Source: Candidatus Borrarchaeum yapensis (GTDB lineage Archaea > Asgardarchaeota > Sifarchaeia > Borrarchaeales > Borrarchaeaceae). From it: a stretch of 47,917 nt of DNA. How positions within the stretch are numbered: the first letter of the stretch is position 1; the number at the start of each line of letters is the position of its first letter. Positions 1 to 8,840 of the stretch are shown piece after piece. The position numbers and the translations under genes are program-made. The notes under the pieces are model-generated. The model searched no databases, was not told the origin of the DNA, and saw only the letters and a program-made list of their open reading frames with translations. The stretch is from the NCBI GenBank assembly GCA_016840515.1, contig JAEOSF010000002.1:1-47917 (forward strand), given 5' to 3'.

Positions 1-216
1 GTGATGGTTGTAGTTCCACTTGTATGGACCAAGCGTCAAAAGAAAAAGCAACGCGAGAAATATGCGATGGAAGCGATAGAAGAAGTTCCAGAGGAGTTAC
101 CTGAGGACGCTGAAGACGTTGAAGAAATGGAAGAGGAACTTAAAGAAGTACCACCAAAGGAAACTAAAGCAAGTTCTAAAAAAACTAGTAAAAAACCATC
201 GTCCGAAGAAAAGTGA
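1..216 (+). CDS. C-terminal fragment of an unknown protein with charged tail
   Basis: The reading frame is open from the first base of the window, so the gene is cut at its 5' side. What is visible starts with a hydrophobic stretch (VMVVVPLVW) followed at once by a lysine/arginine cluster and then about 50 residues very rich in Glu, Lys, Pro and Ser. This looks like the end of a last transmembrane helix followed by a cytoplasmic charged tail. No family can be named from this fragment. T-runs follow the TGA stop. Confidence 0.55.
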   Translation: MMVVVPLVWTKRQKKKQREKYAMEAIEEVPEELPEDAEDVEEMEEELKEVPPKETKASSKKTSKKPSSEEK

Positions 217-270
217 GAGACAAAAAACCCATTCAGTTTTTTCCTTTTTTAAGGAACATTTTTTTTCTTT
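217..270 (+). terminator. T-rich terminator between convergent genes
   Basis: Three T-runs (237-242, 245-250, 259-266) follow the stop codon of the partial plus-strand gene and precede the end of the convergent minus-strand gene. Archaeal RNA polymerase terminates at oligo-T in the non-template strand, so this is a reasonable terminator for the first gene. No stable hairpin was seen. Confidence 0.5.
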
Positions 271-1896
271 TTAACTTTCACGTCGCATATATAAGAGGCG
301 ATTAAAGCCATTGACAAGAGCTTCAATACTAGCTACAACGATGTCTTCTTTTGATGCGCTTGCATCCGTCACAAATCCCTGTTCATCAGAAACTCTAACA
401 TGAACCGTAGCGAAAGCATCAGTATTTGCTTCTATTGCATCCATGCTGAATTTTTCCAGTTTGATATCGCCAAAATCTTTAACAATATCTTTAAAGGCTG
501 ATTGAAGTGCGTTACAAGCAGCATCAACCGGACCCACTCCTATATCAGAGGCGACTTTTTCGATAAATGAACTATTTTGCTTAATCCTTAATTTTACTGT
601 GGCTGAGGGTGTGATATGCAAGCCTGTGACAACAGTTAACTCCTTTAAGTCAAGAACTGGTTCAGCAATTCTTCCAGTGACAGATTCTGCTATGGTTCTT
701 AAATGAAAATCTGTAACTCGTTTTCCTTTATCGCCAATTTCTTTTATTCGAGCAAGAATTTCAGCTGTTTGCTCGCGAGTTGTTTCTATGCCAAATGTTT
801 TTAGTTTCTCCTGAATAGAATGTGCTCCAGAATGCTTTCCAATTACAACGCCTTTTACTGCAATTTCACTATCCTTTCGTTTTCCAATGAGTTCAGGTGT
901 AATAGGTTCGTATGTTCGTGGATGTGCTAGTGCAGCATGTGCATGTATGCCACTCTCATGAAGGAAAGTATTATCGCCAATAAAGGGTTGGCAGGGAGAA
1001 ATTGGAACTTGAGTTAGTTTTTCAACCAGTTTCGATGTTTTATAGAGCTGTTTTAATTTAATGTTTGTAGGAACTCCGTACAAAGCATAGAGAGACATTA
1101 CAATTTCTTCAAGTGAGGCGTTACCAGCCCGTTCGCCGATGCCATTTACTGTGACGTGAATCTGATTCGCACCGACTTCAATTCCTGCAAGAGAGTTCGC
1201 TACAGCGAGCCCAAAATCATTATGGCAATGCAAACTTATTCTGACATCTTTATTTATTGCTCTAACAGCCTCAGTAAGCTTTTTTGTAAGGGCTCCGTAA
1301 GCACGAGGTGTTATTGTTCCAACTGTATCTGGAATGTTAATTCGATCCGCACCTGCAGAGACTGCTGTAGTGTATGCTTTCATCAGAAAATCAAGATCAG
1401 TACGGGTAGCGTCTTCAGCACTATATTCGATTCCTTTGAACCCTAAATCTTTTGCATAGGTTATTGAGCTTACAATCTCATCGATAACTTGTTGTTGATT
1501 CATACGTAATTTATACTGAAGATGCAAGTCAGATGTAGCTATGAAAACGTGTGCTACATCTAATTCGCATTCTTGAAGCTCGTCCAAATCCGAAGATCTT
1601 GTACGTGCCAATCCAGCAATCTCGGCATTTAGACCTAATTGCTTTATTCTTCTAACGGATTCTCTTTCACCAGAACTTACAACAGGCATTCCTGCTTCGA
1701 TAACATCTACACCAAGTTCATCTAAAGCCTGTGCTATTTGTATTTTTTCTTCAATTGTAAGTGCAACACCAGGAGTTTGCTCTCCATCACGGAGAGTTGT
1801 ATCAAAAATATAGGCTTTTTGTGGTAAATTGACCTCACCGGTGATTTGCTGAATGAATGGACTTATGTAAACATCTTTAGTTTCACCTTCTGTCAA
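271..1896 (-). CDS. leuA: 2-isopropylmalate synthase / (R)-citramalate synthase family
   Basis: This is an acetyl-CoA-dependent Claisen condensing enzyme of the LeuA/CimA/homocitrate synthase family, acting at entry to leucine (2-oxoisovalerate) or isoleucine (pyruvate) synthesis. The family signatures are present: DTTLRDGEQ at residues 32-40, the metal-binding HCHNDFG, NGIGERAGNASLEE and ESGIHAHA. After the TIM barrel and linker comes a C-terminal LeuA-type allosteric domain of about 130 residues (TVVTGLHITPSATVKL onward), so feedback control by leucine or isoleucine is expected. The 541-residue length is usual for archaeal members. The start is a TTG preceded by GAGGTGA at good spacing. Family membership is certain, but I cannot tell whether the substrate is 2-oxoisovalerate or pyruvate. 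Confidence 0.9.
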   Translation of the reverse strand: MTEGETKDVYISPFIQQITGEVNLPQKAYIFDTTLRDGEQTPGVALTIEEKIQIAQALDELGVDVIEAGMPVVSSGERESVRRIKQLGLNAEIAGLARTRSSDLDELQECELDVAHVFIATSDLHLQYKLRMNQQQVIDEIVSSITYAKDLGFKGIEYSAEDATRTDLDFLMKAYTTAVSAGADRINIPDTVGTITPRAYGALTKKLTEAVRAINKDVRISLHCHNDFGLAVANSLAGIEVGANQIHVTVNGIGERAGNASLEEIVMSLYALYGVPTNIKLKQLYKTSKLVEKLTQVPISPCQPFIGDNTFLHESGIHAHAALAHPRTYEPITPELIGKRKDSEIAVKGVVIGKHSGAHSIQEKLKTFGIETTREQTAEILARIKEIGDKGKRVTDFHLRTIAESVTGRIAEPVLDLKELTVVTGLHITPSATVKLRIKQNSSFIEKVASDIGVGPVDAACNALQSAFKDIVKDFGDIKLEKFSMDAIEANTDAFATVHVRVSDEQGFVTDASASKEDIVVASIEALVNGFNRLLYMRRES

Positions 1897-2045
1897 TGAC
1901 TTTCACCTCTAGCTACCAGATAATTGTGATGAAATATAGTGAAATGATTAAGGTGTGCACTTAAGAATTTAGTCATCAAAAATAGTTACGTATTTCTTAG
2001 AAATCAAGGTCTGTACGGTATGAAATTGTCTAAAGGATAAAAATA

Positions 2046-3521
2046 TCAATCCACAACTTTTATCTCAAATTCACAAAAATTATTACCTAAGCCCCAGCAT
2101 TTTGGTTCGTTGGCAACAATATTTTGTCCAGTTAATCGTTCAAACAGACCAGCAATTTTACCAGCTTCGAAATCACAAAAATTAACCCCAGCATTTGGGG
2201 TTCCAGTAGCAGAAGCGAGTTCATAGATTATAAACGAGGCACTTTCTTTTCGTAAATTTTGTGAACGAACCTTGCCATGTTCGCGTGATAGAAATGAGCT
2301 TGGATGATTATAGAAATTTCTTAAGATTTTCAAAGCCTCTAAGAACTCCATATCCCCAATTTCAGCAGATTTATTTTTAATTCGGTTAATAAACTCGATT
2401 TCAGGGCTATTTAAACCTTGTTCGTGTCCTGCTGCGTAAAGTAAACTTCCTGTAAACGGATCAGAAAGTTTAAGTGATGTAAGCTGTTGTTGGAGCACCC
2501 CAAGGTGCAGGTAATCTCCTGTATTTGGACGCATTTTTCTTTTCATGAAGATAGAATCATAGGCAAGACGCATTGAGCGATCAATGAGTTGTTTAAATCT
2601 TTCAGGTCTATCTTTTCGTTTTTTTGGTAAAGGATAAGGCTTCTCTTTTTCTCCAGCGAGTTTAATGTGGAAGGTGCAGAAATCTTGTCCAGTACCCCAA
2701 CATTCCGTTTCTCGAACGTTAACACTTTCTGCAAGTAACGCTTCAATCATACCAGCCATTTCACCAGCAGTGAAATGACAAAGAGGTTCACCAATGTCCA
2801 TAGCTTGAGTGCAAGACGCAGTCTCGTGCAGATGAATTACTGCTTCATCATGACTTAGACTAACTATATCAACTCGATCACTGAAATATGTAGGAAGATT
2901 ACTTGTTTGTCTATTATAGAATTCGCTGATTCCTTCAATTACATATTTAAAGCGTTTTTCGATAGATCTGATTTCAGCTCCGATTTTAGGATTTAAACTT
3001 AAGAGAAGATGAGAATCTGCACCATATAAGCCTAAATCTTTACCGGCTTCGTAAAATAAGCGTGTAGCTAAAACATCTAAACCTAATATTGAAAAAGTTG
3101 TTTTCTGCAGCGTTCCAATATGCGTATAATCTCCAATGCTTGGTCGAACAAGTTGAAGTTCAAGTGCTGAAGAAAGTGTATTGGTTGTGATCGCCAGCAT
3201 GGTTTCTTTTCTCATATCATATGATTTTTCACGTTCTAAAATCGTTGTAACTAATTTATTCCAGAGCACATTCTGAACTTCGCCTTCGGTGATCTGGCCG
3301 CTTAGAACCTTTTCATCATTTATTATCAAAGTTGGCAGTGAATTAATTTTATACCTTGTCGCAACCTCAGGATTCTCAGTGACATCGATTGTTGAGACGT
3401 GAGCAAATGCTGCACTTCCAAAACCTATTGTACGTTGGAGGAGCTTCTCAACAGAGGGACAATAGGCACAATCAGGCGAAGTAAACATGAGAATCCTTGT
3501 TGGAATTTGACTTTGAGTCAA
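2046..3521 (-). CDS. Thioredoxin-like domain fused to two V4R domains
   Basis: Residues 1 to about 95 are a thioredoxin/glutaredoxin-like domain with CxxC at C18/C21 (SPDCAYCPS) and a cis-proline region (NSLPTLIIN). Two homologous V4R (4-vinyl reductase) domains follow, at about 125-288 and 330-490. They open with matching RPSIGDYTHIGTLQ and RPNTGDYLHLGVLQ and end with CWGTGQDFCTF and CWGLGNNFCEF. Conserved cysteines sit at C248/C274/C282 and C449/C475/C483. V4R domains are known as small-molecule or metal-binding modules in chlorophyll synthesis accessory proteins, XylR-type sensors and archaeal relatives; combining them with a redox domain suggests a redox-coupled ligand or metal handler (inference). 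It starts at TTG behind AGGTGG. The gene stands alone, with about 150 bp on either side. Confidence 0.8.
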   Translation of the reverse strand: MTQSQIPTRILMFTSPDCAYCPSVEKLLQRTIGFGSAAFAHVSTIDVTENPEVATRYKINSLPTLIINDEKVLSGQITEGEVQNVLWNKLVTTILEREKSYDMRKETMLAITTNTLSSALELQLVRPSIGDYTHIGTLQKTTFSILGLDVLATRLFYEAGKDLGLYGADSHLLLSLNPKIGAEIRSIEKRFKYVIEGISEFYNRQTSNLPTYFSDRVDIVSLSHDEAVIHLHETASCTQAMDIGEPLCHFTAGEMAGMIEALLAESVNVRETECWGTGQDFCTFHIKLAGEKEKPYPLPKKRKDRPERFKQLIDRSMRLAYDSIFMKRKMRPNTGDYLHLGVLQQQLTSLKLSDPFTGSLLYAAGHEQGLNSPEIEFINRIKNKSAEIGDMEFLEALKILRNFYNHPSSFLSREHGKVRSQNLRKESASFIIYELASATGTPNAGVNFCDFEAGKIAGLFERLTGQNIVANEPKCWGLGNNFCEFEIKVVD

Positions 3522-3666
3522 GAAGCGACCACCTAATTAATCTGCAATGGATAGTAATCTAAGTAGAAATTATGAACAGTATAATTCAGGTTAAATTATC
3601 TTAATATTATACAATGAACGCTTAATTTTAAATTTACTGAAACAGAAATTTTGACGGTAATAATCT

Positions 3667-4557
3667 TCATCTAAGATTTAATGTTTTTAGTATTTCACTT
3701 AACCGTTCTTTAACATCATCAGTTATTGGAAGTAATGGGCCGCGAGGAGATCCTGCAGGAAGATCTAGCATTTCCATACCAGATTTTATTGCGGGAATTC
3801 CATGTCCATTTGGTCCAGTGATGAAGTTATCAAGTGGCAGTATTTTCAATTGTAAATCGCATGCTTTTTCGAGATTGCCTTCAATGAAGGAGTGATAGAT
3901 TTCTGAACAAAATTTTGCTGCAATATTTGCGGTGGCTGGGACAGCACCTATTCCTCCAAGCATCAATGTTGCAAAAATAGCACTTCCACTTCCAGCAAAC
4001 ACATTAAAATTTTCATTTGATGCGACATTTATCATTGTGGAGATTTTTCTGATATCCGTTATGCTCATTTTTATTCCTATGATGTTTGAGTATTCTTGTA
4101 GACGCACCACAGTTTGAGGATCAATTTCTACGCCACCAGTAAACTTAGGAACCATATAGAGGAGAATAGGGATGTCAATAGTTGATGCAATTGCAGAAAA
4201 GTATTCATAGATCGCTTCTTGACTGGGCTTGAAGTAAAAAGGGGTAACCAATAGGACAGCATCAGCACCAATATCAGCGGCATGTTCTGTTAATTCAATT
4301 GCACGATCGGTAGAACTATCACCAGTACCGACAATAACGGATATGCGTCCACTTGCCTCATCAATTGCTATTTCAGCAACTTTTTTTCGTTCATCCATTC
4401 TAAGGTTGATTGTTTCGCCTGTTGACCCACATGGGATAATACCGTGAACTTCATTTTCTATCAAATAGTTGATTATGGTTCTGAAACCGTCCTCATTTAT
4501 TTCATTGTTTTTGAAAGGAGTAACGATGGGTACGTTTATGCCTTTAAGTTGAACCAT
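3667..4557 (-). CDS. DapA/NanA-family class I aldolase (pyruvate-dependent)
   Basis: This is a 296-residue TIM-barrel aldolase/lyase of the dihydrodipicolinate synthase/N-acetylneuraminate lyase family. The GSTGE motif that binds the pyruvate carboxylate is at residues 44-48, the catalytic tyrosine is Y134 and the Schiff-base lysine is K163 (GIKMS). Two details differ from canonical DapA: GSTGE rather than GTTGE, and YMVP rather than YNxP after the tyrosine. That leaves lysine synthesis less certain; KDG-type or other 2-keto-acid aldolase activity is equally possible. No lysine-pathway gene is adjacent. The ATG start has a strong AGGAGG upstream. Confidence 0.8.
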   Translation of the reverse strand: MVQLKGINVPIVTPFKNNEINEDGFRTIINYLIENEVHGIIPCGSTGETINLRMDERKKVAEIAIDEASGRISVIVGTGDSSTDRAIELTEHAADIGADAVLLVTPFYFKPSQEAIYEYFSAIASTIDIPILLYMVPKFTGGVEIDPQTVVRLQEYSNIIGIKMSITDIRKISTMINVASNENFNVFAGSGSAIFATLMLGGIGAVPATANIAAKFCSEIYHSFIEGNLEKACDLQLKILPLDNFITGPNGHGIPAIKSGMEMLDLPAGSPRGPLLPITDDVKERLSEILKTLNLR

Positions 4558-4611
4558 GAAATATGCCTCCTAAGTGATTTGAAGTGGCAAACTAATTGTC
4601 AAAGCATATTT

Positions 4612-4628
4612 AGGTTTCATTGAAGCCT
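4612..4628. promoter_or_regulatory. Imperfect 17-bp palindrome in divergent promoter region
   Basis: AGGTTTCA-T-TGAAGCCT, 8-bp arms with one mismatch, lies between the aldolase gene (minus) and the AAA ATPase operon (plus). A TATA-like AATATATACC at 4664-4673 lies between it and the ATPase start. It is a candidate operator only; no regulator can be assigned. Confidence 0.3.
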
Positions 4629-4789
4629 ATTGAAAAACTAATTGAATACATTATAGCGATGAGAATATATACCATTTTGGTGAGTTACCGCGCGCGACTA
4701 CGTGCTAAAATAGTCAATCATGAAATTATTATGTGATGAATGAATGAAAGTCTTAGGCAATTAAGTATAGGAAATGGTGGAGAGATAAT

Positions 4790-6517
4790 ATGAAAAACGC
4801 CATGATATCCAATATTGAGTTATTCACAGGAAGGACAGACGAAATAAATCGATTTAGAGACTTTTTAACAAAAATTAAGACAGGAAGCGAAGAAAAACGA
4901 GGAGGTATTCTTAGTAGTGAGAGGGGTATGGGTAAGAGTCTTACGTTGATGAAATTTCAGGAGTTAGCGCAGATAGAACGTTTCCAGACTATTTATAAAA
5001 AAATCACCCCAGGAACCGCCGAGAGTTTTTTCACTGACTTAAAAAGTCAAATAGTAACTCTCGTGCCCGAAAAGAAAAAACGTTTTGGAAAGAAAGTAGA
5101 TTTAGAAATGATACCGTTACCTAAAGGAACGACTACAACATCTGAAGTACTTTCAGAATATATTGATGAATTTTTTCTGGGATTAGATGAAATTCAAGAA
5201 AAACTGGAGTCACAAAAAATCTGGGCTATGTTTCTAGTCGATGATACGGAATTTTTTGCAATTAGAGATTTTGAAAACGCTTATCACATTTTGATTGAAA
5301 TTCTTAAAGAATTGAAAGAAAAAAAATACAATTTAATAATTATATTTTCCATTACTGATGAGTTTGTGAAATATATCCCTTCACAGAACTTGGAATCACA
5401 TCTTGAAATGTTCTCCCTTGGAAAAATGAGTTCAAAAGAAGCGGAGATATTTCTAAAACGAGTTGAAACACAATATGAAATAACTATTTCGAAAGATGTG
5501 AAAGAAAAACTTATTCGAGCGGGAAAAGGAGTCCCCTTTGTTCTAGCTTTAGCGACTAGTTACCTCTATGAAAACAGAGAAAACGCATCAATAGAAGAAA
5601 ATGTCTGGGGTAAATGCAAAGATGCAATTCTAAATGAAAATATAGTTGATATATTTGATTTACATGATGAAGAACTTAAAATACTAGAAAATATCGCCTC
5701 ACGCAAAGAAAATTTAGATACTTTGTCAGAACTAGAAGCTACTTCTGATTTAAAAGACGATATAATTACTATCTTGAATAATCTGCAAGAAAAACAGCTT
5801 CTGGTGGTAGAAAATACCTTTGTCTATTTTTCATCTAAATTTCTCTTTCAAACATTAAAGAGAACTTCTGAACGCTTGAATATCTTTGGAAGAGCAAATA
5901 TACTTCTAGATTTGTTTAAAGAATCGATAGGTGCAGGAAAAAGACCAGATACTCCGATTAAGGAGAAATTGGATGAATTGACTAATATTGCTTTCGCCCA
6001 ACGTGAAACGCCGATTCTTACAGAAATTGCAGAATCTTATAGCACCATGGGTGACGCTTTAATGGAACAGGAAATGTTTTATGAAGCCTTTGTGCTTTTC
6101 TCAAATGCCACAGAAATTTTTGAAAAAATAGAGGATTTTGAACGTGCAGCTCTTTTATGTGATGAGATGGCCAAGAGATTTTCAAAGGCTAAAAAACCCT
6201 ATTATGCACGCAAGTTTCTTGCAAATGGTTCAAGGCTTTATGATAAAATAGGAAGCGAGTGGAAAAGGAACGCGTTGTCGAGGAATGCCGCAATGTTATA
6301 TGAGGAAGCTGGAGATGTATACGCCGCAGAGTCGTTTGACGCTTTTACTCGCTTATTTTATAGGCGTGCTTATTCACTTTACAAGACGGCGAATGAGGGG
6401 GCAAGAGCAAAAAAAGTTTGTCAAAAGGCTCGAGAATCCATAAACAATGAATTATATCGAAAAGAGTTTGATAAACTTGCAAAAAAAATAGTTATAGAAC
6501 CTAAGAGGGAAAGTTAA
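4790..6517 (+). CDS. AAA/STAND-like ATPase with winged helix and helical repeats
   Basis: The protein has 575 residues. A P-loop SERGMGKS (43-50; Ser in place of the usual first Gly) and a Walker B strand MFLVDD (147-152) define the ATPase domain, and NLIIIFSITD (181-190) looks like the sensor strand. A winged-helix-like segment follows at about 290-360. The C-terminal third (about 385-560) is a string of paired helices of TPR/SNAP type (EAFVLFSNATEIFEK, AAMLYEEAG). This order of P-loop domain, winged helix and helical repeats is typical of Orc/STAND-type signalling ATPases. Its stop overlaps the start of the next gene (TAATG), and two huge coiled-coil proteins follow, so it may be the motor or loader for them (inference). 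No known family name could be assigned. Confidence 0.75.
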   Translation: MKNAMISNIELFTGRTDEINRFRDFLTKIKTGSEEKRGGILSSERGMGKSLTLMKFQELAQIERFQTIYKKITPGTAESFFTDLKSQIVTLVPEKKKRFGKKVDLEMIPLPKGTTTTSEVLSEYIDEFFLGLDEIQEKLESQKIWAMFLVDDTEFFAIRDFENAYHILIEILKELKEKKYNLIIIFSITDEFVKYIPSQNLESHLEMFSLGKMSSKEAEIFLKRVETQYEITISKDVKEKLIRAGKGVPFVLALATSYLYENRENASIEENVWGKCKDAILNENIVDIFDLHDEELKILENIASRKENLDTLSELEATSDLKDDIITILNNLQEKQLLVVENTFVYFSSKFLFQTLKRTSERLNIFGRANILLDLFKESIGAGKRPDTPIKEKLDELTNIAFAQRETPILTEIAESYSTMGDALMEQEMFYEAFVLFSNATEIFEKIEDFERAALLCDEMAKRFSKAKKPYYARKFLANGSRLYDKIGSEWKRNALSRNAAMLYEEAGDVYAAESFDAFTRLFYRRAYSLYKTANEGARAKKVCQKARESINNELYRKEFDKLAKKIVIEPKRES

Positions 6518-8826
6518 TGTCTGAAAAGGTAGAAAATGCCCTAACAAGGTTGGAAACGATTAAAAAAGATCTTGATAAGATTTTGAAGTCCTTTGAGGAA
6601 AACTTCAGTGCATTTAATTCGACACTCTCATCGGGATATGAAGAAATCAAATCAACGGGAGAAAAGGTTTTTCAGGAAGGCGAAAAAAAGATAGAAGAAG
6701 ATACGAAAGAGATCCAAGAGAATTTAAAGAAGCAAAATTTGCTTCTTCAAGAGGAGTTAGAGCAAAAACTAGAAGCCGCAAAAACGACTATAATTACAGA
6801 AATAGACAGAAATGTCACAGAACTCAAGAATATTCTGAATGAACTTCAATTTAGTCAAAAGTTCGAAGGAATCGCCAGCCAATTTAATACGATGTTAAAT
6901 GAAGAAAGGGATGGACTCACGTTTTTCGATGAAAATGTTGCAAAGATGAAAACTGATTCACAAGGGATGGTACAAGAAGCAACAGAGAAATTTAGTGAAT
7001 TTCTAACTACACAGAATCAAATTAATGACCAACTCCATCAAAAATTAGTGGATATACTTCAGAATGCTAATGAGACTTCTACAGAACTCCTCAAGGATCA
7101 TGAAGAAGGAATAAGTACACAATTGACACAAAAATACTCAGAACTTTCGACTAATTTTAATGAAACGCGAGAAAGCTTGATTAACGAGTTAGAGGCGAAA
7201 TCTGTTCAGTTTTCAGAGATGCTCGAAGGCAAAAAAAATGCATCGAGTACTCTAATTATGGAATCTATAAACATGCTTATGCAGCAAGCAGCTTCTATCA
7301 AAGAACTTCTGCAAAATCTTCTTGAAAACGAGCGATCTCAGTTTTCTGCAAGTATCGAAAAGACAAAAGCAGACTCATCACAAACTTTTGAGACACATAA
7401 GGAAACATATAGCGAAGTAATTGCTGGAGTGGAGAGTCATCTCTCAGATATTCTCGAAACAAAAATTGATGAAGTTAAAACCCAATTAGAAACCGGCATG
7501 ATGAAAAAAGCCTTTGAGTTAATGAGTTTTCAAGAACAACAATTTACAGAAAAGAAAGAAGAACTTGAATTGGCTTTTAGTGATAAGTTGGTTAAAAGCC
7601 TTGAAAATATTGAAGGCACAATTGAAGTTACCCAAGATCAGATGCAAACAGGCATTAAAGATATCTTAACACGGATCGAGGAACTAATTCACGACCAAAA
7701 CTCGCAAATGCGAACTGCCTTTTTAGAAAATATTGCTACAGTAGCAGAAGTCTGCGAATCTTATGAAGGCGAATTTATAACAATAGTAGATAACACTCTT
7801 TCAGCTCACAAGAATAACGTAGAGAAGATTAAGGCAGAAACTGAAGAATTTCTAATGAAAGCTATGGAAGATTTTAAACTTAAAATGAATGGGCTCAAAG
7901 AAAATACGCTTAACTCATTAAACGAACAAAAACAAACCCATGAAGCAACAACAACCGATCTACAGACAAATATGACAGAATCCCTGGATTCTCATAAAGA
8001 TAGTTTCACGACCGCGACCGAAGAGTTAGAAAAAATAGTGGCTCAGGAATTAGCAAGTATTTCAGAGAATTACAAATCGGAAACGACAACTCATAATGAC
8101 AATCTTACAAATAATTTGAATTTTACGGTCACAGACGTGGCTAAAGCGCTAACAGGTATCAAAGAGACAATTAGTGGGCTCTTTAAGAATAGCAATGATG
8201 AAATGAATACTACAGTAAATACAATAAGCAAAGATGTAAATGACAGCACTAAAAATCAGCTAAAGACTATCTCCGAAAGTCATAGTAATGCACTAAAAGA
8301 GAATAGCGAAGCTACAAAGGAACATAGCGACACCACCAGAGAACATAACGATATGATGAAAGAACAGGTTTCTCAGTGGATTAATACTATAACCGCGGCA
8401 AATGCAAACACGCAGGACACAACAAAGGATAAATTGAACTCTCTATTAGAAGACACAATCTCTAAATTGACATCTTTAGCTGAAGATTCTAAGAAGGGAC
8501 TCTTGGATGCTCTTCTAGCTGAGAACGAAAAACTGGACAGATTTAACACCGAAATGAGTCAAAATGTGTCCAAGACACTTGAGGAGCAGAAAGAGGGGGC
8601 GAAGAAACAACTTACAGATCTAACAAACACTTATTCATCAGCAATAAATGAAGATAAAGACAAATTGAAAGAAGAATTAAAATCATTGACACGATCCTTA
8701 CGGGAACTTTCTAATAGTGTGGAACGGATTGGTAAGGAACTAGATCGCATAAAGAAACCAGTTCAAACAGATTTTAACGATGCTAAGAAATCAATTGATG
8801 AAATTTCACGAGAAATGAGCAAATAA
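6517..8826 (+). CDS. 769-residue coiled-coil protein, middle gene of the ATPase operon
   Basis: Almost the entire chain is predicted helix: Glu/Lys/Gln/Ser-rich with regular hydrophobic spacing and nearly no proline or glycine. No transmembrane segment, signal peptide or globular domain is evident. The start ATG overlaps the stop of the ATPase gene (TAATG), so translation is probably coupled. It has the same composition as the next gene and may be a truncated relative lacking the end domains. A run near residues 600-620 contains short near-repeats (KEHSDTTREHNDMMKE). The last ~45 residues (SLTRSLRELSNSVERIGKEL) form a clean amphipathic helix. The family is unknown; similarity to SMC, methyl-accepting or apolipoprotein proteins in a search would probably reflect composition only. 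Confidence 0.75.
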   Translation: MSEKVENALTRLETIKKDLDKILKSFEENFSAFNSTLSSGYEEIKSTGEKVFQEGEKKIEEDTKEIQENLKKQNLLLQEELEQKLEAAKTTIITEIDRNVTELKNILNELQFSQKFEGIASQFNTMLNEERDGLTFFDENVAKMKTDSQGMVQEATEKFSEFLTTQNQINDQLHQKLVDILQNANETSTELLKDHEEGISTQLTQKYSELSTNFNETRESLINELEAKSVQFSEMLEGKKNASSTLIMESINMLMQQAASIKELLQNLLENERSQFSASIEKTKADSSQTFETHKETYSEVIAGVESHLSDILETKIDEVKTQLETGMMKKAFELMSFQEQQFTEKKEELELAFSDKLVKSLENIEGTIEVTQDQMQTGIKDILTRIEELIHDQNSQMRTAFLENIATVAEVCESYEGEFITIVDNTLSAHKNNVEKIKAETEEFLMKAMEDFKLKMNGLKENTLNSLNEQKQTHEATTTDLQTNMTESLDSHKDSFTTATEELEKIVAQELASISENYKSETTTHNDNLTNNLNFTVTDVAKALTGIKETISGLFKNSNDEMNTTVNTISKDVNDSTKNQLKTISESHSNALKENSEATKEHSDTTREHNDMMKEQVSQWINTITAANANTQDTTKDKLNSLLEDTISKLTSLAEDSKKGLLDALLAENEKLDRFNTEMSQNVSKTLEEQKEGAKKQLTDLTNTYSSAINEDKDKLKEELKSLTRSLRELSNSVERIGKELDRIKKPVQTDFNDAKKSIDEISREMSK

Positions 8827-8840
8827 GAGGTGATTGGATA

